In this document: positions 8,158 through 17,515 of the stretch, piece after piece
Layout of the letters: each line of letters opens with the position of its first letter
Position numbering within the stretch: the stretch's first letter is position 1
Source of the DNA: Clostridia bacterium
GTDB lineage: Bacteria; Bacillota; Clostridia; CAKSNL01; HGM11501
Direction: 5' to 3'
Assembly (NCBI GenBank): GCA_017411325.1
Contig: JAFQQJ010000065.1
Span: 181,318-245,317, forward strand
Length of the DNA stretch: 64,000 nucleotides
Made by a program: the position numbers and the translations under genes
Notes under the pieces: generated by a model
Databases searched by the model: none
The model's input: only the letters and a program-made list of their open reading frames with translations
What the model was told of the DNA's origin: nothing

Positions 8158-8560
8158 AATTTTCAACAAAGAAAATTTTATCGGAAATTTCCGAAACCCG
8201 TTCAAGGGTGTAGGCAATACAATTAAAAATCCGAACAGGATTTTTTCGAGATACACATTCTATAAAAGAATCGCTAACATTTTCAACAAAGAAAATTTTA
8301 TCGGAAATTTCCGAAACCCGTTCAAGGGTGTAGGAAATACAATGAAAAATGCGAATAGCATTTTTTCGGCACGCTCACACTATAAAAGAATTGTTGACTT
8401 TTTCAACAAAGAAAAATTTTGAGCGACATTGCCGAAAATGCGTTCAAGGGTGTAGGCAATACAATGAAAAATCCGAACAGGATTTTTTCGAGATACACAT
8501 TCTATAAAAGAATCGCTAACATTTTCAATAGAGAAAATTTTTTCGGGATGCACTTTTAAA
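8158..8560. repeat. Tandem array of ~120-nt palindromic repeats (three units plus a partial fourth)
   Basis: Units start at 8161, 8281, 8401 and (partial) 8523; the first two are exactly 120 nt, the third 122. Each opens with an inverted repeat, AAAATTTTC-AACAAA-GAAAATTTT in unit 1, then TCGGAAATTTCCGA in units 1-2, CCC-GTTCAA-GGG, and a terminator-like hairpin with T-tract. That hairpin is AAAATCC-GAACA-GGATTTT in units 1 and 3 but AAAATGC-GAATA-GCATTTT in unit 2: the paired bases change together, which argues for selection on a folded nucleic acid. It directly follows kdgK and could terminate its transcript. This fills the gap between 8158 and 8580, where I see no gene. A related element is at 50396-50513. 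Confidence 0.9.
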
Positions 8561-8580
8561 CAATTAAAAACAGAAATCCA

Positions 8581-8613
8581 AAAGGCAGAAACGATTAAAT
8601 CGTTTCTGCCTTT
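8581..8613. terminator. Bidirectional terminator
   Basis: Perfect 15-bp hairpin (AAAGGCAGAAACGAT, loop TAA) with A- and T-rich flanks, just downstream of the minus-strand AraC gene and facing the repeat array. Confidence 0.85.
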
Positions 8614-8631
8614 TACAATAGATTCTTATGC

Positions 8632-9438
8632 TCAAACTCCGTCTTTTTTCATAAGCTGCCGGTATTTTTGCGGTGACATATTTTCCCTTGAAGAAAAGCC
8701 CCTGGAAAATGCGAGAACATCACTGTAACCGACAGAATTTGCTATTTCGGTTATCGACATATTTGTTTCAACCAGCAATTCTTTGGCTTTCTTCATTTTA
8801 TACCATGTTATATACTCTTTTGTTGACATATTAAATCTTTTCCTGAAAATTTTGTGCAGATAAGGCTGGCTTATTCCTGCCAGACGCGACAGCTCCTCCA
8901 CCGTAATTTTCTTATGCATATTGGTTTCAATAAAGTCTGTGCAAAAATTCAGATATATTTCACTGTCGGGCACGCGCTTAGACGAAAACCTTGTATATGT
9001 ATGACTGTTTAATATATGCAAAAACATCTCCAGCATTTTAAGGGAGTCTGAAATTTTTCCGTTTTCAGACATAATCATACTTCCGATTTTTTTAGCCACA
9101 GGCACGGTATCATACTTGAAAATCAATGTATCTGAATCTGCATTATATCTTTCAAATATTTCTTTCATGGCTTCGTCTGATGATATAATCCATAAAAACT
9201 CCCACGGATTGCTTTTTGAAGGATAGTATACCTCATCTTGACCGGGATATATAAGAAAGCCTTCTCCCTCGTTTACCTCATTCCCGTTATAGTATCCTTT
9301 TCCTTTGGTTACATAATGAATTATATATAAATCTCTTCGCGCAGGCCCGAATTTCGTAACATTCACATCTCCGCTTACTCCCATTGAATTCAGTTTAAGC
9401 AAAGATGCACTGCCGTCAGAGAAAATCTCATATCGCAT
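8632..9438 (-). CDS. AraC-family regulator with cupin-type sensor
   Basis: 268 aa. The N-terminal 140 residues contain the AraC-binding cupin pattern (YIIHYVTKGKGYYNGNEV, GEGFLIYPGQ). The C-terminal 100 residues are a double helix-turn-helix (VEELSRLAGISQPYLHKIF and ITEIANSVGYSDVLAFSRGF). AGGAGG lies 7-8 nt before the ATG. It is divergent from a glycyl-radical enzyme with -35 boxes that touch, so it very probably controls that gene. Cupin-AraC proteins usually sense sugars or small carbon sources; the effector here is unknown. Confidence 0.92.
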   Translation of the reverse strand: MRYEIFSDGSASLLKLNSMGVSGDVNVTKFGPARRDLYIIHYVTKGKGYYNGNEVNEGEGFLIYPGQDEVYYPSKSNPWEFLWIISSDEAMKEIFERYNADSDTLIFKYDTVPVAKKIGSMIMSENGKISDSLKMLEMFLHILNSHTYTRFSSKRVPDSEIYLNFCTDFIETNMHKKITVEELSRLAGISQPYLHKIFRKRFNMSTKEYITWYKMKKAKELLVETNMSITEIANSVGYSDVLAFSRGFSSRENMSPQKYRQLMKKDGV

Positions 9439-9468
9439 CCATCTTCCTCCTTTTTATAATTAGTTATG

Positions 9469-9498
9469 ATTTTACCATATGATGAATAGATATGTCAA
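9469..9498 (-). promoter_or_regulatory. Promoter of the AraC regulator at 8632
   Basis: On the minus strand TTGACA (9498-9493), 18-bp spacer, TAAAAT (9474-9469). Its -35 hexamer is immediately next to the -35 of the divergent glycyl-radical gene. Confidence 0.75.
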
Positions 9499-9527
9499 TG
9501 GACAAATCCAATTGTTTAGGGTAAAAT
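9499..9527 (+). promoter_or_regulatory. Promoter of the glycyl-radical enzyme gene
   Basis: TGGACA (9499-9504), 17-bp spacer, TAAAAT (9522-9527). Back-to-back arrangement with the AraC promoter, with no bases between the two -35 boxes. Confidence 0.7.
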
Positions 9528-9552
9528 CTAATCAGGCAGAAAGGAGATTGTT

Positions 9553-11532
9553 ATGATTTCAGAAAAATTCAAGCTTATCGGAGAATATGGTGCATCAGGA
9601 ATGTATGAGGAGGAACAAAGAAGTCTTTTTTACAGAAAAGCATTGGGCATAAGAAGATTTTACGAAAACTGCGAGCTTGCTCCTTACGAAGGTAAAGCTT
9701 TGTATCCGTCGGGCATTCTTCCAAAAAAAATGAGCATATATCCATCATATTTATCGGGGATGAATATAGACTACAATGATGTATGCAAAAAAGATACCGA
9801 GCTGGCAAACCAATTCCTGTCGGACTTTTGCAAATATCATCCGTCCGTTCCTGTTGAGCATACTGTTGCAGGCAGTATGTACACACATTCTATGCCAAAC
9901 TATGAGCGCATCTTAAAAGAAGGATTATTGTCATACGCAGAAAGAATTGAAAAAATCGAAGATAAAGATATGCGCGAAGGTCTCATACACGTTATAGAAG
10001 GAATTAAATGCTACATATCCAGGTGTCTTGAATATCTCGGTACCGTCTGTGCCGACGAAAAACTGATAAAGGCATTAAATAAGGTTCCTCTTTATCCTGC
10101 AGAAAACATATACGAAGCCATTGTTTCGTGGAATTTTATTCTTTATCTTGATAATTGCGATAATCTCGGCTGTTTGGCCTCCGGGCTATACCCTTATTAC
10201 AACGGTGAATGTGTTGTTGATTTACTAAAAAACCTGTTTGATAATTTAGATGTCAATAACGGATATTCGATGGCTCTTGGCACAGATTACAATCCGATTA
10301 CTCTCCAGTGCCTTGAAGCCTCCAAAGGAAAAAGACGCCCTATGACAGAGCTTTTCATAAACGACAGCACCCCTGATGAAATATGGGATAAGGCTTTTGA
10401 AGTTGTAAGAACAAACAACGGGCAACCCGCCTTTTACAACGAAAAAGTAATAATGTCAGGATTTAAAAATAAATTCCCGTTTATTAAGGATGAAGATTTA
10501 AAAAAATTCTGTGGTGGCGGCTGTACCGAATCAATGCTTGCCGGGCTTTCAAATGTCGGCTCGCTTGACGCAGGTATAAATCTGCTTTTAATACTGGAAA
10601 CTGTTATATATAAAAAACTTGCTGATTCAAAAAGCTTTGAAGAATTTTACGAATGCTACATTAAAGAAGTGGCATCTGTTGTCGAAACCGTAACCGCAGA
10701 AATTAACAGTTCACAAAGAGAGCGCGCAAAATATAACCCCCTGCCGATGCGTACACTGCTTATTGATGACTGCATTGACTTAGGATTGGAATATAACAAT
10801 GGCGGAGCAAGGTATAAATGGAGTATCATAAACTTTGCCGGTATGATAAATGTAATAGATTCAATGCTTGTAATCCGCGATTTCATATTTGAGGAAAAGC
10901 TTTATGATGTGCCGTTATTCATCGAACTGCTTAAGACAAACGATAAGGAATTTTTAAGAAATGCCAGAAATCACAAAGTGAGCTTCGGCAACGATAATAC
11001 CGATGCCAACAATTTTACAAGCAGGCTTTCTTCGGATGTATTTTCTATGCTTGATGATAAAAAGCCATATATAGGTGAAGGATTTTTACCGGCATCCATT
11101 CAGTTTATGTCACAGGTGGGGGCAGGAAAGAATATAGGCGCAACCCCTGACGGCAGAGAAAAAGGAGCTCCGCTTTGCGATTCTTTGGGGGCTATTTTCG
11201 GCAAAGATACAGAAGGGCCTACCGCTTTACTGAACAGTGTAACTTCTGTCGATCTCAAATCCGCCTTAGGTATCCCCGTACTGAATTTCAATATAAATCC
11301 TGATTTTAAAAATGCCACATTAAAAGCTCTTATTTTAGGATATATGGATGGCGGCGGCATACATATACAGATTACATGCACTTCATTGGAAACCTTGATG
11401 GAAGCATACAAAAACCCTGAAATGCACAAAAATCTTATTGTGCGCGTCGGAGGCTATTCAGAATACTTCCAGAATCTGTCTGACGAACTGAAAAGAATGG
11501 TAATACAACGTACCATACAGAAATTGAGCTGA
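9553..11532 (+). CDS. Glycyl-radical enzyme, PFL/dehydratase-like, short form
   Basis: 659 aa, shorter than PFL (~760) or glycerol/choline enzymes (~790-850). It has the active-site cysteine in CGGGCTE (C324, E326), the GATPDGREKGAPLCDSLG region and GPTALLNSV typical of the family. Near the C-terminus RVGGYSEYF places the radical-bearing glycine at G634, 25 residues from the end. The GC-x-E arrangement is the one seen in dehydratase/lyase types rather than the Cys-Cys pair of true PFL, so a C-C, C-O or C-N bond-cleaving lyase is more likely than pyruvate formate-lyase. Such enzymes need a radical-SAM activase; none is in the window. The divergent AraC regulator suggests substrate-specific induction. 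The substrate is unknown. Confidence 0.85.
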   Translation: MISEKFKLIGEYGASGMYEEEQRSLFYRKALGIRRFYENCELAPYEGKALYPSGILPKKMSIYPSYLSGMNIDYNDVCKKDTELANQFLSDFCKYHPSVPVEHTVAGSMYTHSMPNYERILKEGLLSYAERIEKIEDKDMREGLIHVIEGIKCYISRCLEYLGTVCADEKLIKALNKVPLYPAENIYEAIVSWNFILYLDNCDNLGCLASGLYPYYNGECVVDLLKNLFDNLDVNNGYSMALGTDYNPITLQCLEASKGKRRPMTELFINDSTPDEIWDKAFEVVRTNNGQPAFYNEKVIMSGFKNKFPFIKDEDLKKFCGGGCTESMLAGLSNVGSLDAGINLLLILETVIYKKLADSKSFEEFYECYIKEVASVVETVTAEINSSQRERAKYNPLPMRTLLIDDCIDLGLEYNNGGARYKWSIINFAGMINVIDSMLVIRDFIFEEKLYDVPLFIELLKTNDKEFLRNARNHKVSFGNDNTDANNFTSRLSSDVFSMLDDKKPYIGEGFLPASIQFMSQVGAGKNIGATPDGREKGAPLCDSLGAIFGKDTEGPTALLNSVTSVDLKSALGIPVLNFNINPDFKNATLKALILGYMDGGGIHIQITCTSLETLMEAYKNPEMHKNLIVRVGGYSEYFQNLSDELKRMVIQRTIQKLS

Positions 11533-11570
11533 GCATACATCCGGGCCGTAAGCGTTAAATTAACAAAAAA

Positions 11571-11600
11571 GGGGCTGTAATTATTTCACAGCCCCTTTTT
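11571..11600 (+). terminator. Terminator after the glycyl-radical enzyme
   Basis: GGGGCTGT / ACAGCCCC hairpin with a 9-nt loop flanked by A6 and T5, 38 nt after the stop codon. Confidence 0.88.
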
Positions 11601-11650
11601 CATGAGATAGAAAAAATGCTTTGGAACGGAGTATTTTAACATCTCATATC

Positions 11651-13132
11651 TTATTTTCCCAGTATATTTATCGTAGCATAGGCATCTGTTACCTTGCCTT
11701 CAAATTCGATATCCATTATAATTCTGTTTTTGGGCAGAACTTTTTCACCTGCTGTTATCTTTATCTTACATTCCGTCTTAAGCTCGGGGTGAGCCGGATT
11801 ATAATATCTGTCGATAAAAGCCGCCTTGTCATAGGTTGCCGTCCAGCCTTCGGGAAGATGAAGCGTGATATAGGCATAACGCTGGTCAACCTTTAAGTTT
11901 TTCATATAAAGGGTAAGCTCTATTTCCTCTCCCGGAGCAATTTCAGGCTTTCCGTCAAATTCAATATATCCGTCGGTGTGCACCGTATGGAAAGCTTCAA
12001 AGCTGTAGCGCTTAAACCTGAAATTTTCTCTTACATCGGGAAGTCCGAAAAGGTGTGTTTCAACACTTGTCTGATCCCACCAGGCGCTTCCCTTTATGTT
12101 GTCATCATACTTCGTCTCGCCGTCGGTAAATTCCATAACCATATTATTTGCCCTGAAAACCATGGGGATCATCCTCATAACACGCTCTGTAAGCCTGGTA
12201 CAGCTTGTTGCCGCCATTGTATCGTCAGGCGCAATGCAGATGCTCTTTATGGAATCGCCGATATATTCCTTCCAGTCGGAGGGAATGTTTTTTCCGCCGT
12301 GTAAAATGCCCATAATTGCACCGACGGTGGCACCGGTGCAGTCGGTGTCGTCTCCGCAGTTAATGGAGTAAATCATACTCTTCTTAAAGTCGCCCTCACC
12401 GTAGATAAGACCGATTAATACAAACGCCACATTGGAAGGAGCCTGAAACCAGCCAAGGTCAGAGTTCATCTTTACTATTTCCTCACGGGCATCTCTGTAA
12501 TCAACACCTGCATCGTATAATTCAATTACCTTTTTTACACTTTTATAAACCCTGCTCTCCTCCGAAATAAAAGAAAGCGCCTTATCTATAATCACTCTTA
12601 CATCACTTTCCCTGAAAGCAAGGCTCTGAAGTGCGGCGGTGAAAAGCTCCGCATTAGTTCCTTCGCTTGTCCCGTGGTCAACCGATGCATCCATAAAGGC
12701 ATAACGGCAGGCAATCTCGGGATAGCCGGGAGCGAGGCACGCCCATATTTCCGAGCGGATCCATGCACCGTTGGAATGACGCCATACTTCGTTGTTAAGC
12801 TCGCCCGACATGGGAGGCAAAAAGCCAGCTGTCAAATTGCTTTTACCTACGCCGTACTCGTTCCAGTGGGGTGTTATAAACTGAAGCCAGTATTCAGAAA
12901 GCACCGTTGCGGATAAGTGCCAGGGACCTTCCTGCTCAACTGCACGAAGCCAGATAAGCTGAAGGTCAAGGTCATCGTTTGGCAGAGGCTCACCCTTAGC
13001 TGACTTAAAGCCTTCTATATCCTGCATAGCACTGCTTCCCTCATATGGTGCACCCATGGTTCCGCCTATATTTTTACCAATCCAGCATCCGAAAATTTTA
13101 TCTCTTAATTCTTCTTTATTTAAGTATAACAT
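11651..13132 (-). CDS. ADP-ribosylglycohydrolase family protein
   Basis: 493 aa. Residues 1-330 form an ADP-ribosylglycohydrolase (DraG/ARH-like) domain with both metal-binding motifs, PNDDLDLQ at 51-58 and CGDDTDCTGA at 259-268; these aspartates hold two Mg ions. The last ~160 residues are a beta-rich extension (DGYIEFDGKPEIAPGEEIEL onward) of unknown role. Family members hydrolyse ADP-ribose linkages, but this large carbohydrate-locus subgroup may act on other N-glycosidic substrates, so the reaction is uncertain. AAGGAGGGATAGT precedes the ATG. It converges on the glycyl-radical enzyme and lies downstream of an AraC gene, separated from it by a strong terminator, so it is probably transcribed on its own. 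Confidence 0.87.
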   Translation of the reverse strand: MLYLNKEELRDKIFGCWIGKNIGGTMGAPYEGSSAMQDIEGFKSAKGEPLPNDDLDLQLIWLRAVEQEGPWHLSATVLSEYWLQFITPHWNEYGVGKSNLTAGFLPPMSGELNNEVWRHSNGAWIRSEIWACLAPGYPEIACRYAFMDASVDHGTSEGTNAELFTAALQSLAFRESDVRVIIDKALSFISEESRVYKSVKKVIELYDAGVDYRDAREEIVKMNSDLGWFQAPSNVAFVLIGLIYGEGDFKKSMIYSINCGDDTDCTGATVGAIMGILHGGKNIPSDWKEYIGDSIKSICIAPDDTMAATSCTRLTERVMRMIPMVFRANNMVMEFTDGETKYDDNIKGSAWWDQTSVETHLFGLPDVRENFRFKRYSFEAFHTVHTDGYIEFDGKPEIAPGEEIELTLYMKNLKVDQRYAYITLHLPEGWTATYDKAAFIDRYYNPAHPELKTECKIKITAGEKVLPKNRIIMDIEFEGKVTDAYATINILGK

Positions 13133-13159
13133 ACTATCCCTCCTTAATTTTATTATACA

Positions 13160-13192
13160 AAAAAGATGCTATATAAAAAATAGCATCTTTTT
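13160..13192 (-). terminator. Terminator of the AI-2E/Mrp/AraC operon
   Basis: AAAAAGATGCTAT / ATAGCATCTTTTT perfect 13-bp hairpin between the AraC stop (13212) and the ADP-ribosylglycohydrolase start (13132). The flanks are symmetric, but only the minus direction has a gene feeding it. Confidence 0.85.
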
Positions 13193-13211
13193 ACTTTTAA
13201 CTATCAGATTT

Positions 13212-14047
13212 TTACTTTTTTCTGTATTCGGCAGGAAGACATCCTTTATACTCTCTGAACTTTTTATAAAACATATTCATATTGGAAAAGCCCGCCTCTG
13301 CCGCGATTTCGCTTACGGACATATCGCTTTCACGAAGCATCTTCCCCGCCTTTTCGATTCTCTCTCTGCCCACGTATTCGGAAAAGGTCATACCAAAGTA
13401 ATTTTTGAACATCCTTGAAAAATAGGATGGATTATACAAAAACTCCTTTGCCACACTTGATAGTGTTATCCGCTCCCCGGAATGATTTTTTATATACTCA
13501 GAAAACTTTGAATTTATCTTTTCCGAGGTTTTATCATCGTGCAATGAAAGCTTTCTGAAAAGCTTTACAAGAATTATTGAAACATAGCTTCTCACTATTG
13601 TTTCATAGCCTGCTTCAGCGCTTTTGTATTCTTTTTCAAGACTGCCAAAAAGCTCCGTCATTCCTTCGTCCTTATAAAAGCTGACTTTTCTTCCGTTTTC
13701 CGCTATTCCGCTTTCAAAATCGGAAAATGCGGTCAGCATAAAAAGTGCAAATATGTTATCGGAAAGCACCTCATTATCGCTGAAGAATTCACCTTTTAAC
13801 AAAACCTCGTAAAAATCCATATTTCCTTCGGTGCTGTAGGCATGGGTTTCTCCGGGATTTACATAAAGTAAGTCCCCTTCTCCTACGCTGTAGCTCACAT
13901 CACCGATTTCGTGAACTCCGCTTCCGCTGTATATATAAATAATCTCCGCAAAGTCGTGGGTATGAGGCGGCACAAAGGTTTTCCCTGCATTTTTCTTTAC
14001 CTTGAGGTTTAACAACGCTCCGCCTATCTCATCGATTTTATAGTTTT

Positions 14048-14051
<4 letters not shown>
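13212..14051 (-). CDS. AraC-family regulator with cupin domain
   Basis: 279 aa. The N-terminal cupin (VPPHTHDFAEIIYIYSGSG, GDLLYVNPGETHAY, about residues 27-80) senses a ligand. The C-terminal AraC helix-turn-helix pair is SSVAKEFLYNPSYFSRMFKN and VSEIAAEAGFSNMNMFYKKF. Its ATG overlaps the Mrp stop codon by four bases (ATGA), so it is translated by coupling with the Mrp ATPase gene, an odd partner for a carbon-source regulator. The ADP-ribosylglycohydrolase gene lies just downstream on the same strand and is a plausible target. Confidence 0.9.
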
Positions 14052-14884
<833 letters not shown>

Positions 14885-14902
14885 TTATATCATTTCCTTT
14901 CT

Positions 14903-16024
14903 TTATTTATCATATGTCAGGCTTCCGTCAAGCTCTCCGTTATCCAGATAATCATCTGCGAGCATTTTAATGGTGGCAATCAGGGGAACTCCCAGTACCA
15001 TTCCGAAAAATCCGAATAATTCACCGAATACTATTACCGCAAAAAGAACCATAAGCGGACTTACTCCGGTGGATTTTGAAAGTATTTTAGGCTGAATGAG
15101 ATTTGAATCTATCTGCCCTAAAACAAGCTGGAAAATAAGAATCCATAACGCATTGACAGGCCCTACCGTAAGGGATGCAATTATGAATGTTATAACCGAT
15201 GCAACAATTGGGCCGAAAAACGGAACCATATTTCCTATAGCCGCCAGAAATCCGAGAAGAACCGCATAAGGCACACGGAAAATCCCGAGAGCAATCGATG
15301 TTATAACGCCAACTATCAGGGCGTCTATGGCAAGACCTGAAAAATAGGAATAGAACAAATCAACGGTTTTTGCCGTATACCTTCTGAATACGCTGCCGCC
15401 CTTACCGGAAAGAAATTTTTCTCCTGCCATTTTCCCGAAGTTCTTAATCTCTCCGCGTTCAAAAAGAATGTATACGGAAAATATTATCCCAAGGAAGAAA
15501 TTCATAAAAGAGCCCGCAATATTCCCTATTACCGAAATGTATTTATTTATACTGCTGAGCGTAAGATTTTCCTTAACGAAGCTCTCCGTCTTTTCCTTCA
15601 TTGTTTCGAAAATATCCATTCCCTCAAGGATTTCGTTTTCTTTAAGGAATTCATCCGCCTTTTCAATGTAGGAAGGAGCATTTATAGCAAGATCCTTTAC
15701 GTTTTTTGTAAGCACGGGAATGATAAAGTTAACCGCCAGAGCAATGATGGCAATGATTATAAGATAAATACTTAAAACCGAAATCGCTTTTTTATATTTT
15801 TTCAAAAAGCCCCATTTGCTGTTAGTGAGCAACACTTCCAGCTTTTCTGCGGGCTTCCACAAAAAGAACGCAATTACTATTCCGATTATGCACGGCGTAA
15901 ACACGCCTATGAAATTACTTATCCAATCAAGGCTTCCTTCATAATTTTCCGTTACTCTGTAAAACAGAATTAAAAGAGCGCCAACCAGTAACACCTTTAT
16001 CCAGTTACTTTGTATCTTTTTCAT
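14903..16024 (-). CDS. AI-2E family transporter (UPF0118)
   Basis: 373 aa integral membrane protein with about seven or eight helices. It has the family pattern of two N-terminal helices, a long polar loop (about residues 110-160) and a C-terminal block with GFLAAIGNMVPFFGPI, GVSPLMVLFAVIVFGELFGF and GMVLGVPL. Members export AI-2 or act as Na/H antiporters; the substrate here is open. GGAGGTATAT precedes the ATG. It is the first gene of the AI-2E-mrp-AraC operon. Confidence 0.88.
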   Translation of the reverse strand: MKKIQSNWIKVLLVGALLILFYRVTENYEGSLDWISNFIGVFTPCIIGIVIAFFLWKPAEKLEVLLTNSKWGFLKKYKKAISVLSIYLIIIAIIALAVNFIIPVLTKNVKDLAINAPSYIEKADEFLKENEILEGMDIFETMKEKTESFVKENLTLSSINKYISVIGNIAGSFMNFFLGIIFSVYILFERGEIKNFGKMAGEKFLSGKGGSVFRRYTAKTVDLFYSYFSGLAIDALIVGVITSIALGIFRVPYAVLLGFLAAIGNMVPFFGPIVASVITFIIASLTVGPVNALWILIFQLVLGQIDSNLIQPKILSKSTGVSPLMVLFAVIVFGELFGFFGMVLGVPLIATIKMLADDYLDNGELDGSLTYDK

Positions 16025-16104
16025 ATATACCTCCGCTAACTCAAGGTTATATCAAAAAATCAAATTATATTTTACCACAAACCGTCATCTTTTGCAAGGT
16101 ATTT

Positions 16105-17439
16105 TTAATCTGCAATAACTACAGCCTCTCCGTTTTCTTTGTAGGTAATTCTGTCCCCGGTTCTATTCAAAGAATCCATATAGGAAAGATATTCTTCCTT
16201 TGAATTGAAGAGAGGCTTATAGTTTTCAATTATTTCCTTTGCTCTCTTTGCTCCGTCGGAAAGAAGAATATAGAGCATTGCCATCTGCATTTTTGCTGAT
16301 GCAACGCAGGCTGCCTCGGAGTCAACAATATAATAATCGCTTCCGTGGGCTGTTCCCTTTGCACCGCCTGCATAGGGATGAACTACGGGCATAATGCAGC
16401 AAAGGTCGCCCATATCGGTGCTTCCTGAGCTTATCCCCTCATTTATGTTGAATGTATATTCGGGCAGTATTTTTCCTGCCGCTTCTTTCGTAATTTCAAT
16501 AAGCCCGTTATCGTTTGTAAGCGGAGCATATCCCGGAATATCCGTTATATCCACATTTGCACCTAGCGATAATGCCGCACCTGCAAGTGCACGGTTTACC
16601 TTTTTATTTGCCTTTACTATGGCATCGAAGTTAGCACCTCTTACATAGCTTTCAAGCACAGCCCTGTCGGGAATGGCGTTAACCATCTCTCCTCCCTTTG
16701 TCATAATGGGGTGCACTCTTATTATATCCTTTTCAGCAAAAGTCTCTCTTATGGCATTTACTGCATTTATTCCGCAATTTGCCGCATAGAGGGCGTTTAC
16801 TCCGTTCCAGGGTGAGCCACCTGCGTGGGATGCAACGCCTTTATAGGTGATATTTTTTGCAATGCAGCCAACAGAGCCGTTTCTTACAGAAAAGGAGGAT
16901 GAAGTGTGTACCATAAACGCAAGGTCAACTCCGTCAAAATATCCTCTGGACAAAAATTCACTCTTTCCGCCGAGATATTTGATTACGCCCTGTTTTTTTA
17001 AGTTGTTTCTGTATTCGATTTCAAGAAGTTCCTCCGCAGGTACTGCACAAAGCATTATCTTACCGCATAAGCCCTCAAGCACACCCGGTTCTTTAAGAGC
17101 TGCGGCAATACCAAGTAAAGCCGCGCACTGTGCGTTGTGACCGCAGGAGTGTACCGCTCCCGTTTCGGGATCGGATTCGGGATGATTGGGGCAGATTATT
17201 GAGTCAAGCTCTCCCAGAATAAGAAGTGTAGGTCCAACCTTTCCGGTATCTATCGTAGTACAAAAGCCCGTTATTCCCTCTGCCATAGTAAGCTCATAGC
17301 CGAGAGCACGGAAAGCTTCTTCCATATATTTTGAAGTTTTCACCTCTTTATATCCTGTTTCGGGATTTTTCCATATATACCTTTCAGCATCTAAAATAAG
17401 CTGTCTGTTTTTTTCAACCGCAACTTTTAATTTTTCCAT
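16105..17439 (-). CDS. M20-family amidohydrolase (AbgB-like)
   Basis: 444 aa. Metallopeptidase M20D fold: ILGELDSIICP (metal-binding Asp region), HSCGHNAQCAALLG at about residues 99-112 and the dimerisation domain with ITYKGVASHAGGSPWNGVNA. The family hydrolyses N-acyl amino acids or aminobenzoyl-glutamate. TATGGAGGAGCTAGGCT precedes the ATG. The gene is 76 bp downstream of a DeoR-type repressor on the same strand and could be under its control. Substrate specificity is not visible. Confidence 0.88.
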   Translation of the reverse strand: MEKLKVAVEKNRQLILDAERYIWKNPETGYKEVKTSKYMEEAFRALGYELTMAEGITGFCTTIDTGKVGPTLLILGELDSIICPNHPESDPETGAVHSCGHNAQCAALLGIAAALKEPGVLEGLCGKIMLCAVPAEELLEIEYRNNLKKQGVIKYLGGKSEFLSRGYFDGVDLAFMVHTSSSFSVRNGSVGCIAKNITYKGVASHAGGSPWNGVNALYAANCGINAVNAIRETFAEKDIIRVHPIMTKGGEMVNAIPDRAVLESYVRGANFDAIVKANKKVNRALAGAALSLGANVDITDIPGYAPLTNDNGLIEITKEAAGKILPEYTFNINEGISSGSTDMGDLCCIMPVVHPYAGGAKGTAHGSDYYIVDSEAACVASAKMQMAMLYILLSDGAKRAKEIIENYKPLFNSKEEYLSYMDSLNRTGDRITYKENGEAVVIAD

Positions 17440-17515
17440 AGCCTAGCTCCTCCATAACCATATTTTTATGTTAGTAGTGTAGCACAATTTCAAAATAAAA
17501 TCAATATAGCCCTTT

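Noticed and set aside
8126..8422. 98-codon gene over the repeat array
   Set aside because: It begins inside kdgK, has no ribosome-binding site, and the sequence constraint looks like paired bases rather than codons.
8161..8560. CRISPR array
   Set aside because: The sequences between the repeated AT-rich segments are themselves repeated, the period is 120 nt and no cas genes are near.
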